Assembly (NCBI GenBank): GCA_022827945.1
Contig: JAJEIT010000055.1
Coordinates: 1-64,000, forward strand
Direction of reading: 5' to 3'
Source of the DNA: Dehalococcoidia bacterium
GTDB lineage: Bacteria > Chloroflexota > Dehalococcoidia > Tepidiformales > Tepidiformaceae
DNA length: 64,000 nt
Shown piece after piece: positions 43,132-51,522 of the stretch. How positions within the stretch are numbered: the first letter of the stretch is position 1; each line of letters starts with the position of its first letter. The position numbers and the translations under genes were made by a program. The notes under the pieces were generated by a model. It saw nothing but the letters and a program-made list of their open reading frames with translations, was not told the DNA's origin and made no database searches.

Positions 43132-43785
43132 GTGATCACCCACCTCTCCGGAACTCTCACCCACACGGACGTCGGCGAGCTCAGCGTCGAGATCGACGTC
43201 TCCGGTGTCCGCTACGAGGTGCTCGTCCCCGCCTTCCTCTGGCCCGAGATCCAGGAGACCATCGACTCCGCCGGCGAAGGCGAGCCCGACCCCGCGATCG
43301 CCCTGCACGTCCTCTACCACGCCACCGCCAACGTCCCCGTGCCCCTCCTTGTCGGCTTCCTCCGCCGCCCCGAGCGCGACTTCTTCCGCAAGTTCACGAC
43401 CGTCGAGGGGCTGGGCCCGACCAAGGCCGTCAAGGCCATGACCGTGTCCGTCAGCACCCTCGCCCGCGCCATCGAGCAGGAGGACCAGGCGGTGCTCACG
43501 CGCCTGCCCGGCATCGGTCCCCGCGTCGCCGGGAAGATCATCGCCACCCTCCGCGGCAAGGTCGTCGCCGAGGCCGCCCTCCAGGACGGCGGCCTCGACA
43601 GTCCCGTCGACCTCGACAGCCTCCGCCGCGACCGCGTCTCCCTGGACGCCGCCGAGGCGATCGCGGCGCTCGGCTACGCCCGCACGGAAGCCCGCCGCTG
43701 GGTCGACGAAGCCCTCACCGACGATCCCGACATCGCCACCGTCGAGGAGCTGACGCTGGCCGTGCTCCGCGCCCGCGGTGCCTGA
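43132..43785 (+). CDS. ruvA: Holliday-junction branch migration protein RuvA
   Basis: A 217-aa RuvA: an N-terminal OB fold (LSGTLTHTDVGELSVEIDVSGVRYEVLVP), two helix-hairpin-helix motifs (FTTVEGLGPTKAVKAM and LTRLPGIGPRVAGKIIATLRGK), then a C-terminal domain that contacts RuvB (LDAAEAIAALGYARTEARRWVDEAL). It binds four-way junctions as a tetramer and directs RuvB. ruvC is 7.2 kb away on the same strand, and ruvB is not seen. GTG start; a -10-like hexamer lies 6 nt upstream. Confidence 0.93.
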   Translation: MITHLSGTLTHTDVGELSVEIDVSGVRYEVLVPAFLWPEIQETIDSAGEGEPDPAIALHVLYHATANVPVPLLVGFLRRPERDFFRKFTTVEGLGPTKAVKAMTVSVSTLARAIEQEDQAVLTRLPGIGPRVAGKIIATLRGKVVAEAALQDGGLDSPVDLDSLRRDRVSLDAAEAIAALGYARTEARRWVDEALTDDPDIATVEELTLAVLRARGA

Positions 43786-43819
43786 CCCGCCCCGTTCGCC
43801 CCTAACCTTCCCTCCCCGC

Positions 43820-43825
43820 TAGGAT
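43820..43825 (+). promoter_or_regulatory. TANNNT hexamer (TAGGAT) for a leaderless DsbA-like gene
   Basis: TAGGAT ends 6 nt before the ATG at 43832, and no Shine-Dalgarno sequence lies between them. This is the same spacing found at lutA, the M50 protease, purU, purL and others. Confidence 0.4.
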
Positions 43826-43831
43826 GGCCCG

Positions 43832-44770
43832 ATGACGCAGCCCCCTGCCGACCCCGAGAGCTATCCCCCCGAGGAGCAGCCGGCGGAACCGGTTCCCGGG
43901 GCTCCCGCGCAGGCCCCTCGGAGGGCCGTTCGCCCTCCGATCTGGCCCTATTTCCTGACCCCGGTTGCGGTCCTCATCGGCGCCGCCGCCATCGTCGTCA
44001 CAATCGTCCTGCTCGACGACGACCCGCCGCCCGCCGAGCCCATTGGCCCCGCTCTCGAGGCGATGGCCGAGGCGGTCGATTCCCTCGCCACGGCTGTCGA
44101 TGACCTGGAGGCGGCCCCCCAGCCCGCCGCCCCGGCCGAGCCGGTTACGCTCCGCGGCACGCTCGAGGGCTACGCCGCTGCGCTCGGCCTCGACGTCGAG
44201 GGCTTCGCCGAGTGCCTCAGCGACACGTCGAAGCTGCAGGTCGTCGGCGACCAGCTCCAGCGAGGGCTCGACCTCGGCGTGAACGGCACGCCCGCCTTCT
44301 TCGTGAACAACAAATACATCTCGGGGGCACAGCCGTCTGTCGTCTTCACCGAGGTCATCGCCGCCGAACTCGCGGGCAGCCCCACCTCTCTCGACGAGTA
44401 CTCCGACACCATCCGGGTGCTCGCCAACCGGGAACCGCCCGCCTTCGCCATCCTCGACCGGGCTCCAGACTTCACGAACGCCGCCATCAAGGGCAGCCCC
44501 GACGCCGCCGTCGTCATCGTCGAGTTCAGCGATTTCCAGTGTCCCTTCTGCCTGCGCTGGTACCTCAACACGTTGCCTGAGATCGAGCCGCAGATCGGCG
44601 ACGACGTGGCGCTCGTCTTCCTCCATTTCCCCATCACCCAGCTCCACCCCAACGCCCCCACCGTCCACGTCGCGGCCGAGTGCGCCGGGGAGCAGGGCAA
44701 GTTCTGGGAGATGCACGACCTCCTCTTCGAGCGCCAGGACGAGTGGTCGCGGCTTCCGAACCCCAACTAG
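43832..44770 (+). CDS. Membrane-anchored DsbA-like protein with the two thioredoxin halves in swapped order
   Basis: 312 aa: a Pro-rich cytoplasmic tail (1-37), one membrane span (about 38-61), then an acidic linker. Residues ~105-180 (LEGYAAALGLDVEGFAECL, GVNGTPAFFVNNKYISGAQP) match the part of a DsbA-type thioredoxin domain that normally comes after the active site, with the cis-Pro at 154. Residues ~221-312 (VIVEFSDFQCPFCLRWYL, then ECAGEQGKFWEMHDLLFERQ) match the part that normally comes first, with CPFC at 237-240. The chain stops where the missing half would continue. The fold is thus circularly permuted, or is the remainder of two tandem domains. It should act in extracytoplasmic disulfide exchange. 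Confidence 0.8.
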   Translation: MTQPPADPESYPPEEQPAEPVPGAPAQAPRRAVRPPIWPYFLTPVAVLIGAAAIVVTIVLLDDDPPPAEPIGPALEAMAEAVDSLATAVDDLEAAPQPAAPAEPVTLRGTLEGYAAALGLDVEGFAECLSDTSKLQVVGDQLQRGLDLGVNGTPAFFVNNKYISGAQPSVVFTEVIAAELAGSPTSLDEYSDTIRVLANREPPAFAILDRAPDFTNAAIKGSPDAAVVIVEFSDFQCPFCLRWYLNTLPEIEPQIGDDVALVFLHFPITQLHPNAPTVHVAAECAGEQGKFWEMHDLLFERQDEWSRLPNPN

Positions 44771-44776
44771 CGGCGG

Positions 44777-45190
44777 CTAGCGTCCCCGCTCCCCTTCCAG
44801 CCTCCCCAGGATGTGACGCACCACCCGACCGGTGCGGTCGTGCCCCGCGCTGCAGTGCACCAGCACCGGCTTCGGCAGCCGCCGGAACGACGCCCACGCG
44901 TCGTCGAGCTGCGCTCGCGTGAACGGTTCCGCCATCCCGTCGCGAACACCGTGGTGGGCGACCTCGAATCCCGAGGTGCGGTAGCGCGCCAGCAGCCCCT
45001 CCGGCAGCGCCGCTGCGTAGAGCGGCAACTGGTCGTCGCCCAGCAGGCAGATGACCGACCGCACCCCCGCCTCCCGGGTCCTGGCGACCCACGCCTCCAC
45101 CGCGGCCAGCGGCACTGCCCCCTCCTCCCCCGGGACGTACCCGGGGCGCGGGCTCACGGCCAGCTCCCCCTCGATGATCCAGCTCACCAC
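44777..45190 (-). CDS. Dual-specificity/tyrosine phosphatase-like protein
   Basis: A 137-aa cysteine phosphatase. The P-loop HCSAGHDRTGR (HCX5R) is at residues ~112-122, and the general-acid region is near GVRDGMAEPFT. The N terminus (VSWIIEGELAVSPRPGY) is typical of small atypical DSPs. It could dephosphorylate proteins, inositol phosphates or RNA ends; the substrate is not known. It follows the 320-aa gene by 4 nt on the same strand. Confidence 0.85.
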   Translation of the reverse strand: MVSWIIEGELAVSPRPGYVPGEEGAVPLAAVEAWVARTREAGVRSVICLLGDDQLPLYAAALPEGLLARYRTSGFEVAHHGVRDGMAEPFTRAQLDDAWASFRRLPKPVLVHCSAGHDRTGRVVRHILGRLEGERGR

Positions 45191-45194
45191 CGGG

Positions 45195-46157
45195 CTACAC
45201 GGCCCCCATCCGCATGAACGCTTCCGTGATCGCCTCCGCCGCCCGCCGCTCGTGCCCCGCTGCGCGCCGCAGCGCGTTCGCTGCCGCCTCCCGCAGCCCC
45301 GGATTCGCGACGTTTCCGTGTCCGCCCGCCGGGAACGGGAACAGCGTCAGGAGCGGTGAGAGCGTCTGTGTGAGGTCGCGCACCGCCCGCTCCGCGCGCC
45401 CCAGCGGCTCGGCCAGCGGCGGGACCGACTCCGACAGGTCGTGCAGGAACGCCGCCCCGTCGGTCCGCGCCGCCTGCAGCACCGCGAGCGTGTAGGCGTT
45501 CCCCGCCCGGTCCACCTCCCCATCCCCATCGAGCGCATCCGCCCACGCTTCGAGCGCCGGCGTCCCGCGCGGCTGGTCGCTTCCACCACCCGCCCCCCGG
45601 AGCATGTCCACTGCCGTCCGCAGCGACCCCAGCACCGCCAGCTCCGGGTCGAGGTCGCTCGGCCCCACGGGCGCGAACAGCTCGATGATTCCCAGCGAGG
45701 GCCACTCGTCCCACTGCGCGAAGCTCCCCATCTCCTCTGACACCGCCGACTCGACGAGGAACCCGTCGCGCTCGCCGTCGTAGCCCGTCACGATTGCGAA
45801 CTCATGCACCTGCAGGTCGAATCCGATGAGGGGGATGCCCTCGTCAAGCCGTTCCCGCGCCCATTCCAGCGCCTCCGCCCTGGCCGCCTCCAGCTCTTCG
45901 CCCTGCTCCCGCCGTCCGAACCGCTCCCACTCCAGCCCCGTGCGCGCGTACCGCTCGACCATCGCCCCCCAGTCGAGGTCGTGCGGGCCGCTCGGCAGCG
46001 CGGTGATCCCGCCCTCACAGACGAGGCACAGGTGCCAGGCGTGACCCGTCAGTCCCATGACCGCGTGGCGCGGCAGCTCGAGCCCCTCGGCCGCGAGCAC
46101 CCCTTCGAGCGCTCCCGCCGCCGTCGTCCAGTTCGGTCTCAGTGTGAGTTCGCCCAC
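45195..46157 (-). CDS. Unknown 320-aa protein, weakly like BtrH/C39-type papain-fold proteins
   Basis: The N-terminal half has the spacing of a BtrH N-terminal-like fold (ALEGVLAAEGLELPRHAVMGLTGHAWHLCL, RLDEGIPLIGFDLQVHEFAIVTGYD, GFLVESAVSEEMG), with His and Asp residues where a papain-like fold would need them. An obvious N-terminal catalytic Cys is missing, so activity is doubtful. The C-terminal half is helical and Ala-rich. GTG start at 46157. It is transcribed with the phosphatase. The family assignment is weak. Confidence 0.5.
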   Translation of the reverse strand: MGELTLRPNWTTAAGALEGVLAAEGLELPRHAVMGLTGHAWHLCLVCEGGITALPSGPHDLDWGAMVERYARTGLEWERFGRREQGEELEAARAEALEWARERLDEGIPLIGFDLQVHEFAIVTGYDGERDGFLVESAVSEEMGSFAQWDEWPSLGIIELFAPVGPSDLDPELAVLGSLRTAVDMLRGAGGGSDQPRGTPALEAWADALDGDGEVDRAGNAYTLAVLQAARTDGAAFLHDLSESVPPLAEPLGRAERAVRDLTQTLSPLLTLFPFPAGGHGNVANPGLREAAANALRRAAGHERRAAEAITEAFMRMGAV

Positions 46158-46199
46158 GGATACAACCCCGCCAGTCGCGGCCCGTCCTGCGGGCGACCG

Positions 46200-46205
46200 T
46201 AGAAT
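46200..46205 (+). promoter_or_regulatory. Candidate -10 (TAGAAT) for the M16 peptidase gene
   Basis: TAGAAT lies 34 nt before the ATG at 46240, giving a leader of about 28 nt. The spacing to the divergent 320-aa gene is 43 bp. Confidence 0.3.
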
Positions 46206-46239
46206 ACGCCCAACCCGCCGCAGAACGAGAGGCTACCCC

Positions 46240-47514
46240 ATGGCCGTTACCTGGCAGACGACCACGCTCCCCCACGGCCTGCGTGTCGTCACAACCCCCG
46301 TGCCCACCACCCAGGCCGCGACCGTCAGCCTCTTCGTCGGCGTCGGCTCCCGCTCCGAGCCCCAGCGCCTGAACGGCATCACCCACTTCCTTGAGCACAT
46401 GATCTTCAAGGGAACCGAACGCCGCCCCCGCGCCAACATGATCGCCGAGGAGATCGAGGGCGCCGGCGGCACCCTCAACGCCTACACGAACAAGGAATAC
46501 ACCTGCTACTGGAACATCGTCCCCTACGACCGCCTGGAAACTGCAATCGACATAACCGCGGACATGCTCCTCCACTCCACTCTCTCGCAGGAGGAGATCG
46601 ACCGCGAGCGCACGGTCGTCCAGCAGGAGCTGAAGCGAAACCACGACAACCCCGGGAGCTGGGTGGGACGCCTCCTCGGCGTCTCCGTCTACGGCGAGCA
46701 GCCTTGCGGCTGGGATGTCGGCGGCAGCGTCGAGCTCGTCGGCGGCATGAACCGCCCCGACTTTATCGAGCACATGGAGGGCTGGTACCTCGGCCCGAAC
46801 ATGGTCCTCTCGGTCTCCGGGAACTGCACCCACGAGCAGGTGCTGGAGCTGGCCGAACCCCGCTTCGCCGAGGTCGCCGGCGGTTCCCTTCCCGCCGTCA
46901 CTCCCTACGACCCCGGCACCACCGGCGCCCGCGTCAGCATCGACTCGCGCGACATCGACCAGTGCAGCGTCATGCTCGGCATGCCCCTCTTCGGTCGCGA
47001 CGACCCCCGCCGCTTCGCCCTCCGTATCCTCAACGACATCCTCGGCTCGGGCATGTCCTCGCGCCTCTTCACCGAGGTGCGCGAGCGCCGCGGCCTCGCC
47101 TACTCCGTCCACTCAAGCTACGGCTACCTCGCCGATGCCGGCGTCTTCACCGTCTCCGCCGGCGTCGACCGCGAGAAGCTCTCCGAGACGATCGGCGTCT
47201 GCCTCGACGAGCTCCGGAAGCTCGTCGACGAGCCCGTCCCCGAGGACGAACTGCGGCGCGCCAAGGACCACGCCATCGGCCGCTTCCGCCTCTCCCTCGA
47301 GACGGCCTTCTCCCTCGGCCAGCGCCACGGCGAGCACCTGCTCACGAAGGGCGAGGTCGAGACCATCGACGACTTCGTCGCCGGGCTCGAAGCGGTCGAC
47401 GCCTCCCAGGTGCGCTCAGTGGCCACGGACCTCTTCGTGAACGACCGCATGCACTGCGCCGCCGTCGGCCCCGACCTGAACGAAGACGAGATCGCGAACG
47501 CCCTCGGCGGCTAA
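46240..47514 (+). CDS. M16-family zinc peptidase (processing-peptidase-like)
   Basis: A 424-aa pitrilysin-type peptidase. The inverted zinc motif HFLEH is at residues 49-53, and a further zinc-ligand Glu is expected in the EEIDRERTVVQQELKR helix about 76 residues on. The R/Y pair of the C-terminal domain is visible in SRLFTEVRERRGLAYSVHSSY. The size and pattern match the mitochondrial-processing-peptidase-like bacterial family, which removes N-terminal extensions or small peptides. It is monocistronic here and convergent with purL, stops overlapping by 4 nt. Confidence 0.93.
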   Translation: MAVTWQTTTLPHGLRVVTTPVPTTQAATVSLFVGVGSRSEPQRLNGITHFLEHMIFKGTERRPRANMIAEEIEGAGGTLNAYTNKEYTCYWNIVPYDRLETAIDITADMLLHSTLSQEEIDRERTVVQQELKRNHDNPGSWVGRLLGVSVYGEQPCGWDVGGSVELVGGMNRPDFIEHMEGWYLGPNMVLSVSGNCTHEQVLELAEPRFAEVAGGSLPAVTPYDPGTTGARVSIDSRDIDQCSVMLGMPLFGRDDPRRFALRILNDILGSGMSSRLFTEVRERRGLAYSVHSSYGYLADAGVFTVSAGVDREKLSETIGVCLDELRKLVDEPVPEDELRRAKDHAIGRFRLSLETAFSLGQRHGEHLLTKGEVETIDDFVAGLEAVDASQVRSVATDLFVNDRMHCAAVGPDLNEDEIANALGG

Positions 47515-49721
47515 AGGCCGAGCCCGGACTCCCACGCCTCGCGAACCGCGTCGAGGTCCGCGTCGACCGGTCCGAAGCGCAGCACGCCCTCGTCCGTCGT
47601 GACGCCCAACCGCGTGGCCGGTACTCCCGCTTCCTCGGCCAGGGCCGCCAGCCGCTCCCCCGCCTCCGGACGCGCGCTCACGATGATGCGTCCCTGCCCC
47701 TCCCCGAACAGCGCCGCGTCGATCCGCCCCTCCACCTCGACCTCCCCCGCGAAGCCGTGGTCGCCGAGCAGGCAGCACTCCGCCAGCGCCACCGCGAGGC
47801 CGCCGTCGCTGCAGTCGTGCGCGCTCAGCAGGAGGCCCGCGTCGTTCGCGCCCAGCACGAGGTCGTGCAGCCGCCCCTCCGCCTCCAGGTCGACCGTCGG
47901 CGTCCCGATGACGGCCCCGTGGACTGCCTCCAGGTACTCGCTCCCCGCGAGCGTCCGCGCCGGCTGCTCGACCGTCCCGCCGAGCAGCCAGACCTCCACC
48001 CCCGCCCGCTCGAACGCCGCCCCGAGGTGCGCGTTGACGTTCTCCAGCACGCCCAGCATGCCGATGACCGGCGTCGGCCAGACCGGAGCCCCGCCGCTCT
48101 CGTTGTAGAGGCTGACGTTGCCGCTCACGACCGGTGTCCCGAACGCCTCGCAGGCGGCGGCGATCCCGTCCACCGCCCCCGCCAGCGTCGCGTACACCTC
48201 GAGGTTCTCGGGCGCGCCGAAGTTGAGGCAGTCCGTCACCGCCACCGGCCGCGCCCCGGTGCAGACCACGTTCCGCGCCGCCTCCGCCACCGCGATCGCG
48301 CCGCCGTTGTGCGCGTCGAGCTGGCAGTAGCGGCCGTTCCCGTCAGTCGCCACGGAGATGCCTCGGGTCGTGCCCGGCACGCGTAGCACGGCTGCGTCGC
48401 CCCCCGGCGCCACCACCGTGTTCGTGAGCACCTGGTGGTCGTACTGCCGGAACACTTCCGCCTTGCTCGCGAGGTTCGGCCGCGCGAGCAGCGCCACGAG
48501 CGCTTCCGTCGCCGCCTCGGGACGCAGGTCCGGGAAGGCCCCCGGGTTGGCCTGGCTGCGCGCCAGCGCGTCGATGCTGCGCTGGCCGTCGCGCGTGTAC
48601 GCCGGCGCCTCTGTCGCCACCTCGACCGGCACGCGGCCGACCTCCACCCCGTCCTCCCGCAGCACCACCTCGTCCCCGTCCGTCACCTGCCCGATCTCGA
48701 TGCAATCCACCTCCCAGCGCTCGAACAGCGCCTCCACGTCCTCAACGTGCTCCCGCTTCGCGATGACGAGCATTCGTTCCTGGCTCTCCGAGAGCATCAC
48801 CTCGTACGGCGTCATTCCCGATTCGCGCCGCGGGACGCGCTCCAGGTCGAGCACCGCTCCTGCGTCGCCCCGCGCGCAGCACTCGAGCACCGAGCTCGCG
48901 AGCCCCGCCGCCCCCAGGTCCTGCAGCCCCACGATCCAGTCGCGGTGCTCCGAGGCGAGCTCGAAACACGCTTCCATCAGCATCTTCTCCAGGAACGGGT
49001 TGCCCACCTGCACCGCCGGACGCATCTCCTCGAAGCGCGCCTCCGGATCGGTGCGGCTCGCCAGCCCGCTCGCCCCGTGGATACCGTCCCGGCCCGTGTC
49101 CGCCCCCACCAGCAGCAGCGCGTTCCCCTCGCCGCTCGCCCTCGCGCTCACGATCCCGTCCGCCCGCACGAGCCCCACGCACATTGCGTTCACGAGCGGA
49201 TTGCCGTTGTACGGCCCCCCGACCACCACCTCGCCCCCCACCGTGGGGATGCCGAGGCAGTTCCCGTACCCCCCGATGCCCCCCACGACCCCCTCGAACA
49301 GGTAGCGGTTGTTCCCCTCGTCGAGCGGCCCGAAGCGGAGCGAGTCCAGCAGCGCGATCGGGTACGCCCCCATCGCGAAGATGTCCCGCACGATCCCCCC
49401 CACCCCCGTCGCCGCCCCCTCGTAGGGCTCGATCGCCGAAGGGTGGTTGTGCGACTCGACCTTCATTACCACCGCCCAGCCGTCGCCGATGTCGATTGCG
49501 CCCGCGTTCTCCTCGCCCACGCGGGTCAGTACGCGATCGCCCCCGCTCGGCAGGCGGCGCAGCAGGGGCCGGCTGTTCTTGTAGCCGCAGTGCTCGCTCC
49601 ACAGCGAGCCGAACATCCCCAGCTCGACCTCGTTCGGTTCCCGCCCCAGCCGCGCGACGAGGAGGTCGTACTCGTCGCGGCTCAGCGCGACCGCGTCCAG
49701 CGCCTCCTGCTCGACCGCCAC
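47511..49721 (-). CDS. purL: Phosphoribosylformylglycinamidine synthase, small-type PurL
   Basis: A 736-aa PurL of the short type that works with PurQ and PurS. Seen: the N-terminal LWSEHCGYKNSRPLLRRLP, VVMKVESHNHPSAIEPYEGAATGVGGIVRDIFAMGAYPIALLD, the ATP/glutamine-side GNPLVNAMCVG and SAHDCSDGGLAVALAE. It converts FGAR to FGAM in purine synthesis. GTG start at 49721, with TAGCAT ending 6 nt before it. The purQ gene is 1.8 kb upstream rather than adjacent, three membrane-protein genes lying between. purS was not found. Confidence 0.96.
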   Translation of the reverse strand: MAVEQEALDAVALSRDEYDLLVARLGREPNEVELGMFGSLWSEHCGYKNSRPLLRRLPSGGDRVLTRVGEENAGAIDIGDGWAVVMKVESHNHPSAIEPYEGAATGVGGIVRDIFAMGAYPIALLDSLRFGPLDEGNNRYLFEGVVGGIGGYGNCLGIPTVGGEVVVGGPYNGNPLVNAMCVGLVRADGIVSARASGEGNALLLVGADTGRDGIHGASGLASRTDPEARFEEMRPAVQVGNPFLEKMLMEACFELASEHRDWIVGLQDLGAAGLASSVLECCARGDAGAVLDLERVPRRESGMTPYEVMLSESQERMLVIAKREHVEDVEALFERWEVDCIEIGQVTDGDEVVLREDGVEVGRVPVEVATEAPAYTRDGQRSIDALARSQANPGAFPDLRPEAATEALVALLARPNLASKAEVFRQYDHQVLTNTVVAPGGDAAVLRVPGTTRGISVATDGNGRYCQLDAHNGGAIAVAEAARNVVCTGARPVAVTDCLNFGAPENLEVYATLAGAVDGIAAACEAFGTPVVSGNVSLYNESGGAPVWPTPVIGMLGVLENVNAHLGAAFERAGVEVWLLGGTVEQPARTLAGSEYLEAVHGAVIGTPTVDLEAEGRLHDLVLGANDAGLLLSAHDCSDGGLAVALAECCLLGDHGFAGEVEVEGRIDAALFGEGQGRIIVSARPEAGERLAALAEEAGVPATRLGVTTDEGVLRFGPVDADLDAVREAWESGLGL

Positions 49722-49762
49722 GCCCCGATGCTACCGCCCCGCTATCTCACGCGCCCGTGCCG

Positions 49763-50197
49763 TCACGAGGTCACCTCGACGCGCGTTCCCGCCACCTTGT
49801 CCCAGAGGCACTGGCGGTTCCCGTCCCACACGCACCAGAGCGCCGCCACGAGCCAGGCGCCCACCCCGGCGAGGGCGAGGTTGAGTCCGCCCTCGACCTC
49901 CATCGAGAGCAACAGCAGGTCGAGGAGCACGAAGAACAGCACCTTGAGCCCCACGTCCCGGACGAGCATCCGCCGCAGGCTCGCCGGTCGCCCCTCGCCA
50001 TCGACGACGCGCATCCCCAGCAGCCGCTTCGCCGGCGTCTGTCCGTCGCGGCCCGCGCTCGCGAACCAGAACGCCCACCCGATCCCCAGCGTCAGCCCGA
50101 ACAGCGCCAGCTCGAGGATGTGCCCGGAGAGCCGCTGGCTGCGGCTGGCCAGCACAATCGTCGCTTCGGAGGGAATCTCGCCCGTCCCCAACGTCAC
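49763..50197 (-). CDS. RDD-family membrane protein
   Basis: A 144-aa protein with the RDD pattern: ASRSQRLSGHILELALFGLTLG near the start (Arg and Glu/Asp positions), GQTPAKRLLGMRVVDGEGRPASLRRMLVRDVGLK in the middle, and two hydrophobic spans plus a final QCLWDKVAGTRVEV. RDD proteins are often found beside transporters or as sodium/solute antiporter candidates; function is mostly unknown. The start is uncertain (GTG 50197 is the best fit to the family). It sits between two DUF4389 genes and purL. Confidence 0.7.
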   Translation of the reverse strand: MTLGTGEIPSEATIVLASRSQRLSGHILELALFGLTLGIGWAFWFASAGRDGQTPAKRLLGMRVVDGEGRPASLRRMLVRDVGLKVLFFVLLDLLLLSMEVEGGLNLALAGVGAWLVAALWCVWDGNRQCLWDKVAGTRVEVTS

Positions 50198-50246
50198 GCC
50201 TTGCAGTTCGGGCCTACGGGCTCTCCAGCCCGCGAGCCCGCCGCCC

Positions 50247-50831
50247 CTACTCGAAGCTGAACGGCGGGTAGTCGTCGACCAGCAGGTACGCGTATGCGCT
50301 CGCCCGCTCCGTCCAGCGGGTGTACCCCACCAGGAAGTTGTGCAGACCGCCGGGCACGCGCCCCAGCACGACTCCGGCCAGCCATGCCGCGAAGCCCACG
50401 AACATGGCAACGATGCCGAGGAAGTACAGCACGATCTCGTGCGGGATCAGGAGGAGGCAGCGGAAGAACGTCGTCAGCCGGCCCCGCCCGGTCGTCCGTT
50501 CCGGCACGAGGAGCCGCACCGGATAGTCCGGCTCCTCGTCCATGGAGAAGGGCGGGTACGCTCCTGTCAGCAGGCTGCCGTAGGCGTTGGCCCGCGCCGC
50601 CCAGCGCGCGTACCCGATCGTGAAACGCACGAGCGCCTCCGGAAAGCGCCCGGCGAACACGATCGCGAACCACGCCAGCATGATGACGATCCCCACCGCA
50701 ATCCCCAGCAACGACAGGATGATCACGTGCGGGATCACCAGCAGCCACCGGAACAGGATCGACAACCGCCCCTGTGGCGCCACGTCGTCGACCTCGAATT
50801 GAACCGGATACGCAGGTGCCTCAACCGTCAT
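50247..50831 (-). CDS. DUF4389 membrane protein, copy B
   Basis: A 194-aa protein made of two related halves, each with a YPVxxxV/E strand, RL..F.R.LL.IPH and hydrophobic spans, then YTRW/YARW...YPPFS. The second half ends in LLVDDYPPFSFE. The 212-aa gene just upstream is a paralogue with the same layout. Function is not known for DUF4389. The internal duplication and the tandem pair suggest that the proteins pair in the membrane. Confidence 0.8.
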   Translation of the reverse strand: MTVEAPAYPVQFEVDDVAPQGRLSILFRWLLVIPHVIILSLLGIAVGIVIMLAWFAIVFAGRFPEALVRFTIGYARWAARANAYGSLLTGAYPPFSMDEEPDYPVRLLVPERTTGRGRLTTFFRCLLLIPHEIVLYFLGIVAMFVGFAAWLAGVVLGRVPGGLHNFLVGYTRWTERASAYAYLLVDDYPPFSFE

Positions 50832-50870
50832 GACGAGCTCCTTTCGGTCGGCGGCCCGTGGCCTCCGTTC

Positions 50871-51509
50871 CTAGTTCAGGCTGAACGGCGGGTACTCGTC
50901 CACGAGCAGCGCGGTATAGGCGGCCACTCGGGTGTTCCAGCGCGTGTACCCGGCGATGAAGTCGTGCAGCCAGTCGGGCAACTGTCCCAGCACCGTCCCT
51001 CCGAGCCACGCCACGATCGTTGCCAGCGTTACGAAGATGCCGAGGATCATGAGGACGATGTAGTGGGGAATCGCCAGGATGACTCGGATTGGGAAGAAGC
51101 CCGTAAGCCGGTTCCGTCCCTCCACCTGCTCTTCGACAATCAGGCGCACCGGATAGTCGGGCGCCTCGCCCAGCGTGAACGGCGGGTACTTGTCCGTCAG
51201 GAACCCGCCTGTCACCCAGAAGTAGGTGTTGGACTCGTCGCTTCCCAGCACGCCACCGTAGGCAGACACACGTGTGGCCCACCGGGCCACTCCGATTGAG
51301 AACCGGAGCAATCCCGCGGGGTAGCGCGCGAGAACCACGATCGAGAGCGACGCCACCAGCCAGACCAGGAATGCCACGATCCCCAGGATGTAGATGGCGA
51401 TCCAGTGCGGAATCGTCAGGATCGGCCGGAGGAACACCTTTAGGCGGTTCTGCGAAGCCGCGGGGTCAATCTCCAGTTGAACCGGATAGTCCGGGCTCAT
51501 TGACGTCAT
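50871..51509 (-). CDS. DUF4389 membrane protein, copy A
   Basis: A 212-aa paralogue of the neighbouring gene: YPVQLEIDPAASQNRLKVFLRPILTIPHWI begins the first half and YPVRLIVEEQVEGRNRLTGFFPIRVILAIPHYI the second. Each half ends in KYPPFT or EYPPFS. It has a short insertion (GVLGSDESNTYFWVTGGFL) that copy B lacks. It follows purQ by 13 nt with GAGGAG as RBS and is clearly in the purQ transcript. The role is unknown. Confidence 0.8.
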   Translation of the reverse strand: MTSMSPDYPVQLEIDPAASQNRLKVFLRPILTIPHWIAIYILGIVAFLVWLVASLSIVVLARYPAGLLRFSIGVARWATRVSAYGGVLGSDESNTYFWVTGGFLTDKYPPFTLGEAPDYPVRLIVEEQVEGRNRLTGFFPIRVILAIPHYIVLMILGIFVTLATIVAWLGGTVLGQLPDWLHDFIAGYTRWNTRVAAYTALLVDEYPPFSLN

Positions 51510-51522
51510 GGTCGTGCTCCTC

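Noticed and set aside
48435..51299. A 954-codon plus-strand open frame opposite purL and the DUF4389 genes
   Set aside because: It is a shadow frame over well-supported minus-strand genes, with low-complexity Arg/His/Pro composition.
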